The position numbers were made by a program, and so were the translations under genes. Below, one piece after another: positions 24,991 through 37,124 of a DNA stretch of 64,000 nt (the first letter of the stretch is position 1; each line of letters begins with the position of its first letter). The DNA lies in NCBI GenBank assembly GCA_002914805.1, contig JXTB01000202.1, positions 545,270-609,269 on the forward strand, written 5' to 3'. The stretch comes from Parasponia andersonii (lineage: Eukaryota; Streptophyta; Magnoliopsida; Rosales; Cannabaceae). The notes below the pieces were generated by a model, which had not been told where the DNA came from, ran no database searches, and saw only the letters and a program-made list of their open reading frames with translations.

Positions 24991-27480
24991 CTTACACAAT
25001 TTTTACTAAGAGTAGCAATGTAGAATGTATTAAATACTAGTTTAACACTTCTTTTAAGAAACAGTTTATTAACTTCATTGTGTTTTGATCTTTAATCTTT
25101 TTTATATCAAAGTTAATTAGTTAAATTTTTTGTTTAATTGTTCTTCATTACATTAAAATGGAAATTGTATTTTTGGCTAAAGGTGTCTAGAAAATAGCTT
25201 TATGTGTCTTATAGAATTAATTATTCGAGTAAGGGTAATATTATTTTTGATCAAATTTTTTGGATGGAATATATTTTTTTCTTTGAGAAAAATATAGATA
25301 AATAATTTAGTTTTATGAGAATAAATGGTCAAACGTGGTAAATAGCTGTGAGCCTGCGATTGGTATTGTCCCATCTCAATACTTTTCATTGTACCAAACT
25401 AGTAGAGTGCTGGAGAGGATGAAGCATGAGATATTTATTTTTGTAATTGGGCTCATGTATTTGAAGAAATGAAGTACATGTCCTTTATAAGAAATCAAGA
25501 TAGTTTGGTGGCATAGTGTCCATTACTATTTTTTTTCTCGCTTGGTATTCAGGACTTGAACATATGTGTAAAGTAATAGCTGCTTCTTTTTTTCTTTCTT
25601 TCTTTCTTGTTTTTTTTTTTTTCGAAGTTGATCTAAAATTCATGAAGGCCATTTATGTTCAACTTCAATATTGTCAAAGAAAGTACGGCCGAGAAAATAA
25701 GAGGCAATCAAAAAGTCAGACAAGTTGGTGTGAAAATCTAACCAAAACAAATTATGACCAATATAGCAAACTATCCAAATTGTAGGACAAAACGAACAAT
25801 CAAAAATTCTATTCCATTTTTTTTTTTAAGGAATCCATGGGAAATTTGGAATGTTCTAATCCAGGTACATATAAACTGATTGATTAACACAATTAGAAGC
25901 GGTAATTTGTGGCTATATAATGAATTTTTTCATTCTCCAATACTTTTGGGTATTTATAGGAAATAAAATAGATCAAGTTAAATTGTTTTAAAGGCATTTA
26001 ATTAGAAAGAATATTATGGTATGAGTAGCTGTGAGAGTGGCTATCAAAGAAATAATGCAGATAAGATTCTCAAGTTTGATATTTCATGAAAGATCAATAT
26101 CGGGCTGTCCTCCCCAATCAAATGCAGATTTGAAGGCTGGAGAGTTAGCTAGATGTTGAAATTTCACTCTCGTCGTTATTTTGGACTTATTTGGAGCACA
26201 AATGACTGAACTATACTATTAGCTGTTAAAAGATCTTCTCTATGTATATATATAGACACAACATTTTCAATATGCTTGTAGAGAACATATTTATTTAATT
26301 GCTGCATTTAATATGAATACTTTTTCTTTTAGTATTTAAATATTAAATGTCACGGAATATTCGTTAGTATATAGTATATAATATAGTGTTAGTCACAATT
26401 AATAATGAATAAATAACATATATTATAGTTTCCCCAGTAAAAAGTGGGAACTCATCGAACTTAGGAGTTGTTCAGTCGGACTCAGTCAGCTATGAGGTCG
26501 GTAAAAAATTAACACTTACTACAATTACCATAGTTTTCACAGTGCAGATGCCTTGTCAATTCATTGCTTTGCAGCAACTATATTATGATCACATGACCAC
26601 ACTTATTGGTGCCAATAGTTTGAGCAAAAACTCCTTTGTTTTATTGTGACGTATGATTAATAAGGCTAGCTGAAAACTGTTAATTAAGAGTACTTTATGT
26701 GAAGAGATTAGCTGTGCCCATAGGCCATAGTATAAGTTTGAAATAAGTAATCCAAGTTAATTATCATCACTCCTTCAACAAAAAGAAAAAAGGATAATTA
26801 TTATCACCAACGAACCCTAATTAGGTAAGACAACAAGAATGGACGTCTGCCTCGTACATATTCCTTTGATTATGGTATTTGAACAATCCACTTTAATTAA
26901 ATATCCATATATTACTTATGTGCTATGTCATTTTTGAGGTTATCTAGGTACACAATCTTTTATTCTCTCGTCAAGTAAAGCTAACGAAGTATATTAAACG
27001 TGTATTTTTTTTTTGGGTGGTGAAAATCGTTATTAAACTTGTATATGAATCATATAGATCATCGTTCACTTATAGATTGGTATGGCTTTTTGTTTTTATT
27101 TAATTTTTTTGACCAATGTATTTGTTTTCTTATATATAAAATAAAAGAAGGGAAAAGTAAAAAGAGAATGAAGAGAATACAATATACATACCACACATAA
27201 GACCATGTTGACTGTTATTAGTTATATTATTTTAGGTATCCCCCAAAAATCAAGGGGGGCAAGACAATAATATATGACAGTTTGAGTTTTGGTGACATTC
27301 TGTAATGTTTGTAAAGTGTTTGAATTAATGTAAAAAGAATAATAAGCAATAACAATAATAAGAATAAAAATAACATAAAAAAGGGGACAATATGGGAATT
27401 AAAAGAAAACAAGGCTGAGCTGCATGTCTTTTCAGTTTTCGTTAGACAAGTCGTAGAAGCGCGCGAAATTATCAAGGCCG
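24991..27480. other. Intergenic DNA, no gene seen
   Basis: AT-rich and gene-free. The end (27478-27495) carries a GGCCGTGTTTGGTT motif, often found at plant MITE ends, just before the pyrimidine-rich promoter of the APT gene. A matching partner end was not found. Confidence 0.4.
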
Positions 27481-27683
27481 TGTTTGGTTTAGGACCTCTC
27501 CCTCCCTCGTGATTCCTCTCTCTCTGTTTTTTTTAAAAAAATATTTTTTTCTCTCTCTTTTATCCTTTTACGAATATGACCCCTCTCTTTCTTTCTTACT
27601 TATCGAAACTCTCTCTCATATATTCTTGTGCAGAGAGCCCTCTTATTGAGTCTTCACAACAAGACACACTCTTCCTTTCTCTC

Positions 27684-27690
27684 TATAAAT
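27684..27690 (+). promoter_or_regulatory. Probable TATA box of the APT gene
   Basis: TATAAAT in a strongly CT-rich context (27500-27760), 225 bases before the APT start codon. This leaves room for a leader of about 190 bases. Position and context fit a core promoter; no experimental start is known. Confidence 0.5.
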
Positions 27691-27914
27691 ACCCGTTCTC
27701 TCTTGTCTCTGTACCTTTCTCTTTTCCCTTCTCTCTCTCTCTCTGTTTTGTCACTCTGCTGTAAGTACACACGGCTATATAACGTCTGTACTGGCACTGG
27801 TTGGTGAAACGTGAACAAGCAGAGAGTGAGTTTCAAAACAAAGTTGAAAAAAAAAGAGAGGGAAGGAAAAAGAGCAAAGAGAGAGCTCTAGTGGGTCTCT
27901 GGTAATAATACACA

Positions 27915-30900
27915 ATGTCAGCTTACAAAGATGAAGATCCTAGAATCCATGGCATCAAAACTAGGATTCGTGTCGTCCCCAATTTTCCTAAACCTGGTTT
28001 GTTTATTCTTATATTTACTCTGGTTTTGTCTTTTTTTTTTTCCCTGGGTTTCTTTGTTTTTGACCAAAAAATGTTGTAGAGTGAGTATTAGTGAGTTTCA
28101 CATGGAAAAGAGAGAAACTTGGACTTGTAATGGTTGAAGGCTCAAGTATTTGACTTAGATTAATGTGGGTTTTCATTTTCTTAAGAAAAAGTAGTAAGCT
28201 TGATGGTTAATTTTTTTTTTTTGTTTCTTCATTATCCTTTACTATCGGATAAAGGGTATGTTTGCTTTTCAAGTTTTCTTTTTCCCTTTATTATGTTTCT
28301 TTTCCGAATCAAAATTTTCATCTTTTTTGTCGTTACGGCTGTGCAATGTGCAGGTATTATGTTCCAAGACATCACGACTTTACTACTCGACCCAAAAGCC
28401 TTTAAGGACACAATCGATTTATTCATTGAGAGATACAAAGGCAAAAACATTTCAGTTGTTGCTGGTAAAAATGTTATTTGATTTTCCTCTTTTTCTAAAG
28501 ACTTAAAGAAAAAGAAAAAGAAAAAAACTTGAAGCTAAATATTTGATCTGAAACTTTTCTTTAAAAATCTTTTTTCTGAGGTGATTAGCTCGAAGGTGGT
28601 GGTGGGGTCCATGCTTACGAGAAAAGTAGGCCTGATGATGCAGAAATTCCCCTATACAGCATAAGTTTCTGTTGTCTTTTTTAAAATGCTTTTGAGAGAC
28701 ATTATGGAATGGAAATGACTGTGTTTTGGGAGTGATTTTTTGTTTGACTAGGAGTGTTGTTAGTGGGTTATGCCACTGATGGCTCTCTATGAAGTTTTTA
28801 TCTTCAGCGGCTCACATTTTCTGTCCCTCTTTTTCTTTCTCTCTCTTTCTCGTAAGCATGTGCCTGGATCCAATTTGCGAAGATGGTGGTTGGTGATGGA
28901 TGCCCACTTTTGTTAAAAGTGGACCCTTCCGATGCGAGTTTCAATTGGGCCGAATTGGTTTGGCTTCATTACAGTGTGGATTTTCTCACTTCACTGTTTG
29001 ATGATCTTAGTATATGTGCTCATTTATTCTCCTACTCTTGTTTTGTTTCTTAGAGTTTCTGTGCATCGGAGGTCTTGATGAATTGAGCTTTTTTTGCATT
29101 ATGTTTTGTTTTTTTTCTTTTTGGGTGTTCTTTGCTTGGCTTTATGGATTGGTTTCATTCAGATTCAGCTTCCTGATTTAACCCCCTAAGAGTTGACAAC
29201 AGAACTATCATTTTTTTTTTCTTCTGTGCTTAATATGTGAACTTTCAGATTTTGATTCATTACATTGTGGAATACAATGAGGAACTTCATTCAGAGAACT
29301 TATTCTTGTAGTGGCCACAATTAATACTGCCTCTTTCGGTATCATGTTCTACTGAAGGACTTAGTCAGGAAGCTGATGAATGATGATGTTTTGGTTTTGC
29401 AATGATAACTTTTATGGCAAATATTTAGACAATGGGGGGAGCTGAAAATGCCTTGTGATCTCATTATTGATGGGCCTTGCTTGATTTTGTTTTTTATTTT
29501 GTATTAGAAATGGTCTGTTCAGATTTCTTATGTGCTTTGTCTTGACGTGTGTACTGTGATCTGTTTCTATGTGTGCTTATGTGGACTTATTCTGTCCTCT
29601 TGTGTACATTAGAACCATTACAACAATTTTGGATTCTTCTATTGAGAATTAAATCCCTCACATGGATAAGATAAAATGCGTCACCTTGAAAGATAAGGAT
29701 TAACGTTTTTTATCTATTGTATATTTTAATTGATGTTGCCTAGGCATTTAGTTGTGTGGGCTCTTGATTTTTAATTTTTGACCCTGTGCCCATGTGTAGA
29801 GTCTGAATCTTCAGTCCTTGAGCTTGAAACCTTTTCTTTTACTGTTTCACGTATTGTTGGCATCATATGCCGTGTCTGTACTTTTATGTATTGTTTCCTG
29901 TCTGGTTTATGAGTGTCTATCAAATGCATTGTTTTCTATGTTTGGCATTGAAAAATCTATTAAACATATCATTCTCTGTAATTAAATTATCTCCTTTTCG
30001 GATTCAACTAATTGTCCAACAACATTTTCTCTGTCCTAAGCACGTGTCCTCCAGTTCTATCGAGTATCGCTTCAGGGAGTTGAATATGCTTGAACATCTA
30101 CCGACAAATATTCTAAAATCCATTTTTCACCCCAACAGTAGAAAGAATTTCACCCCTGCTTCAACTTTTCCTTTTATCTCTCGTTGTACTTCTACAATTA
30201 GTTTTCGCAGAAAATTTTCCTCAGGATCGCTGATGGTGCGTTATATTCTCAATGAGGCCATAGTTTGTTTAGTTAGTTGGGCTATAAGGGAGTATGATAA
30301 TGCATGGTGTATTGTAGAAAGCAATTCCCGAAATGGTGTCCTGAAATATGACATTCCATTTTGCTTTTGCAGGAATAGAAGCTAGGGGTTTTATATTTGG
30401 TCCTCCCATTGCGTTGGCAATAGGAGCAAAGTTTGTTCCACTAAGGAAGCCAAGGAAGTTGCCTGGTAATCTGTATTCTTTTGTGGTTAAGCTCTACATC
30501 TTGTTGCTACATGCCATTGTAAATACAATTTAAGTCAGTTTCCTGTTTATAAGATTGTTTTCTTGTATAGCTCATGCATGGAAGATCTGTCTGTAGTGTG
30601 TACGCAATTTGCCTTAAGAAAAAGCGTCACCAAATATCGTTTTATGCATATAATTTTGCGTACTTGGTGCTCTCAAAACTGTTGAAATATCATGAATTGC
30701 AGCTAATGCTAAATCTGTCATTGCACCAGGTGAAGTCATCTTTGAAGAGTACACTTTGGAATATGGAAAGGACCGTCTTGAGATGCATGTTGGAGCAGTT
30801 GAACCTGGTGAACATGCTTTGGTGGTTGATGATCTAATTGCCACTGGAGGCACACTTTGTGCCGCAATCAATTTATTGGGTAATTTCCACTTGAATTTAT

Positions 30901-31399
30901 ATTATAAGACAATTTGCTGACTAAATACTAGGAAAAAAAAAAAAAAAAAAAAGAATTGAGTCTTTATATGATTATGTGATGCCATGCAAGGAATGACAGC
31001 TACATACACAGAACATGATTATTTTTGTCAGACCACGTTGAAAATATTTTTCGAGTGGGAAACTCATGAGATGTATATGTTAGTATCCTAGAAACTGAAC
31101 TACTATGCCACTAATCATTACCTCGGATGACTCTCTCTTTCTTAGCTTGTATGTTTGGGTCAACATTCTAAACTTTGTGCTGACATTAAAGTAAATATTG
31201 TTTCTCAGAACGCGTGGGAGCGGAAGTTGTGGAATGCGCATGCGTTATTGAATTACCAGATTTACAGGTCTTGTGTTGGAAGTTTTTCTTGCAAGAATTA
31301 AGATTTGGTATATGAGTTAACTTGGGCATATGCTTGTGGTTTCAGGGTCGAGAGAGATTGAATGGGACGCCACTGTATGTGCTGCTGGAATCCCACTAA
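27915..31399 (+). CDS. APT3: Adenine phosphoribosyltransferase, six exons
   Basis: Exons are 27915-27996, 28354-28464, 30373-30465, 30730-30879, 31209-31267 and 31346-31399, giving 182 residues. All introns are GT-AG with consistent phases. The enzyme converts adenine and PRPP to AMP and pyrophosphate, salvaging adenine; plant forms also act on cytokinin bases. Key features are the start [34 protein letters not shown] near residues 28-41, [20 protein letters not shown] at 65-84, and the PRPP-binding loop [13 protein letters not shown] at 125-137. Length matches the short cytosolic plant APTs, with no transit peptide, and the sequence is closest in memory to Arabidopsis APT3, hence the symbol. 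Intron 2 is long (1.9 kb). Nothing is truncated and all catalytic segments are present. Confidence 0.95.
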
Positions 31400-31586
31400 T
31401 CCCAGTGGATTAGAAATCTCACCTCTACCTCTAATGATGCTCTGCATAACGAAAATGTACATTTTAGAGGCACATTATTGGCTACTATTATTATGGGTTC
31501 TGAATCCCGATTGCATTCACTCTCTCCCCGTCTACTGGGTTTCTTCTTCGGTGATTACTGAATTTTGATTTATTTGAAAGAAAGAA

Positions 31587-31617
<31 letters not shown>

Positions 31618-31879
31618 GTAACAAGTGTTATTTGGACCCTTCATTTTCACTTAGAAGCATATAGTGCAAATTATGGAAAGGGCTTTGATTTTTTTTTTTT
31701 TTTTTTTCTTTTTTCAATTTTATTCAAGAAAATGAAGTTGATGCACCCTTCATTTTTGTCGTGCCTCTTTATTTTCCAGGGTTATTTCTAGGGTTAAAAA
31801 TAGTAATGTCTTTGAATTATATACTCATTGTGTAATTTTATTATCTGAATTTTCAACTTATTACAATGATGGTCTATTT
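31400..31879. other. APT 3' UTR and adjacent AT-rich DNA
   Basis: The first part probably holds the 3' UTR. It is followed by long poly-A (near 31588) and poly-T (near 31690) runs. No further gene is visible. Confidence 0.4.
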
Positions 31880-32600
31880 GTCACAATTATTAGTTTTTTA
31901 ATAAAAAATAATCATAAACAAAGTTTTTAATTGAGTATTATTTAACTATAATTACAAAATCATGTGTTTTGCGTGAGAGTTATTTTTGCAAAGCACAAAA
32001 TTTAATTTTTGCAAAAAATAATAATAATAGTGTGAAAAAATTGATTATTGTTATAATAATTATATAAGTCTTAGTAATTAAGTTACAAATTCAAAATTTT
32101 ATTTTTTATCACAAGTACTAAATTATGTGATTTATTTTTTTTAAAATTTTTAACAATTTGGAACAAAGGATAATTATATAATTTAGAAATTATTAATATA
32201 TAAATTGAAATTATTTAAAGATTATTTTTTCCCTTTTATTTCTAATTTGAAGAAAATAGTAATGAACAAAATGTATGATTAGACATTATTTATTTTTATA
32301 AGTCAAAATTTTGTTTATAACTATAATTACAATATTGTGAGTTTTGTGCAAGACTTATTTTTGCAAAAAAAAGAAAACAAATAAATAATAGTATGAAAAA
32401 AAAAATGGTTGCTACAATAATTATATAAGTATAACAATTTTATAAGTCTTAGTGGTCGCAAGTGAAAAATTCAAAATCTTGTTTTTTATCACAAGTACTA
32501 AATTATGCTTTATAATGATTTATTTTTGTTAAATGTTTAACAATTTGTAACAGAAGGATAATTGTATAATTTAGAGACTATTACTGTATGTGTTAAAATA
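31880..32600. repeat. Tandem pair of a roughly 300-380-bp AT-rich repeat
   Basis: ATCACAAGTACTAAATTATG occurs at 32108-32127 and again at 32488-32507, 380 bases apart, each preceded by near-identical TTTTTT-rich sequence and followed by TTTAACAATTTG and GGATAATTRTATAATTTAGA. Upstream parts also align (ACTATAATTACAA, then TTATTTTTGCAAA). A third, more diverged copy lies at about 60270-60570. It looks like a dispersed noncoding repeat family. Confidence 0.5.
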
Positions 32601-33429
32601 ATTCAAAAATCTGTTGAAATTTTAAGAACAAACTAGTCGTACAGATAATGATAATTCATGTGCTTTATCATATTATTCAACCTTATTTTCTATCAGGTTT
32701 CATTACTGTCTTACTCTTAGTCTTTGACACAAACAAAGAGGAGCCCAATTGACACGTGAGGGAATTTTATTTTAGTCCTACACTTAGATCTACTTGTTTC
32801 TCCAATTTGTTCACTTCAAAACCCCCTTAACTAAATTGCCACAAAATCCCTATAAAAATCTTATTCATATTTCACTACCTCCTTTAACATGTTTAGAAAG
32901 ATATATTTAATAATTTTATTTATATCAGCACAATGATGAATATGAATTCATTTTGGAAAATAGTGAATAGAGGAATGGTGGTTTTAAATTTTTGACATAT
33001 AGATTTAATTAAAATATTTGTTCTAATGGGTATTAAAATATATAATAAAATTTACATATCAAGTGGCGAAATAATAAATTACAACTAACAATTAAACCAA
33101 GTAACCAAATGGTTTGGGACAACATAGGCCAGAGAAATAAAATCCCATCTTGGTTTATTCAATTTCTATTCACAACTCTTAATCATTTTGGTTGCCAGAC
33201 AAATATACTTTTGTTTAGGATCTCAGAGCAAAATGAACAAATTTTAGATTTAATTTAAGAAAATATCTATTTTTTAAATATTATAACAAAAAGAACGGCT
33301 ATATATATTTAAACAACAAATATAAAAATTAATATATTTAATATATTTCATTACATTAATTAAAATTGATAAATATATATCTACTAAATATAAATATTTA
33401 GTTATAAAATTTAAAATATTAGTGAAGGG
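32601..33429. other. Intergenic DNA, no gene seen
   Basis: Very AT-rich sequence without protein-like frames or defended repeat ends. Confidence 0.4.
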
Positions 33430-34110
33430 TTCCACTAAATCCTCTTTCGTCAACGTGCTCGCACAAGGCTCGAGTCTCTGCTTTTCAAAGCCCAAACCTT
33501 GTCCCACATCGACCAGCAATATTGCATATTTTCAAACGACAATGAATTCGAGATGTACGATAACGTTGAAAACGACATCAATATGAGAAAATACGACATC
33601 TCAAGAGATAACGTTAAGACGCCACGACACGGGAAGTTGTCAATAAGTATGACATCAACATGGAAAGCGACAATAAAATGAAAGAACTACATTTACATCA
33701 GCCAAAAAAACAAAAATGATAATAATCCGTAAAGATATTATACATTGGGAAAGTGACAAAATCCTTTAACGACATCAACTTTTGAAACGACAATAACATT
33801 AAATAGTGACAAGAAACCAAAAACCCAACAGTAAACCCGGTAGACATAAACTAAAATGACAAAATCCTCTAAAACCACCATCACCGATAAAAACGATAAT
33901 GAAAGATTGAAAAAGCCACAATAATTTTCATAAAAGATACTATAAAGAAAATGAGAATAACATATATAAAGAACTACATTAAAAAAAAAACCCCCCGACA
34001 ACAATAAAAGAATGACAATAAATTGAAAAACAACCTTTAAAATAGTGACAATTAAAAAAGCGCCAACAAATTAAAAAAAGAAGACAACACCACGATATAA
34101 CGAAACCCAG
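33430..34110. repeat. Strand-asymmetric, T-poor low-complexity block next to an LTR-like motif
   Basis: At 33500-33518 the string TTGTCCCACATCGACCAG resembles the TCCCACATCG motif near the ends of many plant LTR and TRIM elements. From about 33530 to 34100 the plus strand is A-rich and T-poor, with repeated variants of CGACAATAA, GACATCAAC, AAAGAACTACATTWA and GACAAAATCCT. This looks like a degraded repetitive element or minisatellite rather than a gene. No second LTR was found. Confidence 0.4.
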
Positions 34111-34720
34111 GAATACTATATACATTTTTTATTTTATTTATACCTTTTGGATGGGGGAAATCTTTTTTTTTTTCTTTTGAGTCAGAGCATAAATGCTGAT
34201 TAATTATTTAAAGTGATAGCATAAAATATAATACGGGCAATGATCAAGTGTTCATTTGATATAGTTTATATATGATTTATTCAAGTGATAACACATGATA
34301 TGCTTTTTTTTTTTTTTTTTAAAAAAAGGTTATATATGGTTATATATGGCTTTATTCAAGTAATAACACGTGATATTCTCCCTTTTTTTTCAGAGATAAA
34401 AAATACCAACTAGAGGAAGATGTTGTTTAAACAGTAATTAAAAAAGACTTGTATGAAGTCAACTGAGGCTAGTTTAGTTGGTTCAAAACTTGAGAGATGT
34501 GTGTGAGTTTGGAGGAGTCAGGAGTTCAAAACTTAGTAATGTGTGTGTTATTTTCCTTTAAATTTATAATAAGTGGTGGTTATTAGTTAGACTCCACTTT
34601 TTTTTAAAAAAAAAATTTAGACTTGTATGAAAAGGCCTTGCCCTGGCTGGTGAATTTGAATGGGCCTGACTACTGAGAGTGTGACTTCTCTCATAGGTGG
34701 AATTTACAAAAATTAATGTA

Positions 34721-34737
34721 AAAACTAAAAATTTGAA
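34721..34737. repeat. Left target-site duplication of the LINE
   Basis: This 17-base direct repeat matches 36852-36868 at 16 of 17 positions and sits exactly at the truncated 5' end and the poly(A) end of the LINE. One mismatch fits mutation since insertion. Confidence 0.6.
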
Positions 34738-36851
34738 TAGATGGCAAAACATTAAACCTAAAAATTTATGCCTTTATGGCTTTCTTAGGAATGGACTCAT
34801 AATGCGTCTGGGCTAGTCATGTGTTAGTCTCAACTATCATGCTTAACGAGACTCTATTCAGTAAGATTCGACTCGAGTGTGGGATTCGAAAAGGTGGACC
34901 AATATCCCTTTACCTTTTTATTTTATGTATCGAAATTTTCTCGAGACTGTTATAGAAGGCAGAATTGGACGAAAAGATTCATGGGATCAAGTTGGTAAGA
35001 ACGGTCTAGGATTTACTCATTTGGCATTTGTGAATGACCTTTTTCTATGTGGTTAAGCAATGCGCAGTGAGGCTTATGCATTTTTAGATTATCGTGCCAC
35101 TTATTGCCATTGGTCACGACAGAAAGTTAATGAGGAAAAATAAAACGTCCACTTTAGCAGAAATGTTAATGGTACTAAGGCTAGAGAGTTGGTGAGAATT
35201 TTGGGCTTCAAACTGCTTTGGGACCAAGGTCCAAAGAACTATTTGTTCTAAAATTGATGCTATTATTTGTGATTTCTGATAGGAAGTAGATAGGGACAAG
35301 CGACAGCTCTACCTAAAATCTTAGGAATTCTTTTGTAAGCCAAAAAGCTTAGGAGGACTAGGCTTTCGGCAGATGAGCACAATCAATGACATATATCTAG
35401 CAAAATGGGGATGAAAAGTATTGACAGAAAAACCTTCGTTGCGGTTAGATGTGGTTTGAGTGAAGTACTTACATGGAAGTGAATTTTGGTTTATCTAACC
35501 TACCAGAGGTGACTCTTGGGTTTCGAAGTCCATTCTAAAAAAGAGGGGCATTCTAATGACTGGTGCATGTCTCCATCCTTGTCGGGGTGCAATTATTGAT
35601 GTCTAGAATGATCCTTAGGTACCTACCACCCCTGGATTTAGATTGCTGCCTAGAGTTCATGGCCCCCTAAATAAAGTATTACTCAACGATAACCTTACCG
35701 ACTCAGGAGAATGGAACCGTCCCTTAATCCAACATAACTTTGATCATACCTCGGCTAGAGCTATCTTGAGGATTCCAACTCTGGGGTACGAGAGTACAAG
35801 TTCCAACAAATGGTTCTGGCCTTTGACTAACCCGGTTTCCTTCTCGGTGAAGAGCCAATACCAAGCTCTTATCTCCACTAACGAAGAAGCCAGTCCAGAG
35901 CCTCACGTATGGAAAGCTCCTTGGATATCTAAGTTACATCTGTGGTATAAAATATTGTGGTGGCGAATTTGCCACAACATCTTACCAACAAAGCAAAGGC
36001 TTAATGAAGTGTTCGATCTTCAGGACAACAACTGTCCCTTATGCCAGTCGAAACTAGAAACAATGCTTCATGTTTTCTGGGAATATGAGTTTGCTAGGAA
36101 AATTTGGTTCGCTTCGTCATAGGGAATCACCACGGAACAATTTCACTTTATGGATGTCAAAGATTGGTGCTTGAAGCTTTTTACTGGAAAAGTGGTGCCT
36201 AATCATGACCACCCCAGCCTATAATGAAATTCTGCTATTTGCCTCACTGTGTGTGGAAGTAATGTGAATGGAATGCAATCTGATTTCTCAGGATAATGGA
36301 GGCAGGGGTGTTGTGACTATAATCTACTCTTTCTCAGTGCAATTGCAGAACTATAAGCAGGTGTTGTCAAGTGACCATGACTACGATCAACTCAGTGTCC
36401 ATCCTACGTGTTGGCTACCTCCTCCTTCTCCCTACGATCAGAATCAATGTTGACGCGGCTGTCAGAAATGATGTGGCTATTGCTGCAATGATGGCTTTGC
36501 TCACTCTGGTTGTCAATGTTACTTGAAATTCATCTAGCACGAGAACAACACTGGTCAATATGTGGAACGACAGATGTACAGAGGATTGGACAGTAAAACA
36601 TACCCTTGACCAGATGAGGACCTTAACAGCTAAAATTTCTTCTATTTATATTACTTTTGTATCGAAAACTTATAATTTCTTTTGCCCATAATTTTTACTG
36701 CTTGGGCCTATATTTCTCATGCTTTTAGTATTGTAAGAATTACTGATATTCCTCCTGGTGTATGCTAAGACACGTCTCAGTAGTTGTAAACTCTCCTCTC
36801 GTTTAGGTTGTTGATTTTTTAATTAAGTTTCTAGTTATCAAAAAAAAAAAA
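34738..36851 (+). mobile_element. 5'-truncated, dead LINE (L1-type) with poly(A) tail
   Basis: Plus-strand translation shows, with many stops and frameshifts, reverse transcriptase pieces in order: GGPISLYLFILCIEIFSRLL near 34893-34952, HLAFVNDLFLCG near 35019-35054 (the usual FADD catalytic box reads FVND), a zf-RVT domain at 35643-36122 (NNCPLC...HVFW, with the last Cys replaced by Tyr), and an RNase H start INVDAAVRND near 36443. It ends in a 15-base A run at 36840-36854. The element is flanked by near-identical 17-mers (AAAACTAAAAATTTGAA at 34721-34737; AAAACTAAGAATTTGAA at 36852-36868), a likely target-site duplication. The 5' part of the element is missing, as is usual for LINE copies. 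Confidence 0.8.
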
Positions 36852-37089
36852 AAAACTAAGAATTTGAAAATTGAGAATGGATCTTATAGAGGGAGACATG
36901 TTTCCATCAAAAATTGTGACCATACACCAAATATCTTCTTTGCCTTTCATTTTCTCCTAAGCAAAGTTTCTTCTCCGAGTTCCTAACTTGGCTTTGTAGT
37001 TTGCAAATTCAACCAAAAGGGTGAGCAGTTCAACATAGAGGGACGCTTATGGACCCCTCTTCGCTAGCTAAGTGCCAGATCATCCTCTA

Positions 37090-37124
<35 letters not shown>

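Noticed and set aside
27478..27495. GGCCGTGTTTGGTT motif as the end of a MITE in the APT promoter
   Set aside because: No partner inverted repeat or target-site duplication could be found nearby.
29867..30385. 172-codon open frame inside APT intron 2, with a transit-peptide-like stretch from 30085
   Set aside because: It runs into APT exon 3 in the wrong frame, has no homology I recognise, and would replace APT exon 2 ([11 protein letters not shown] and following), which the enzyme needs.
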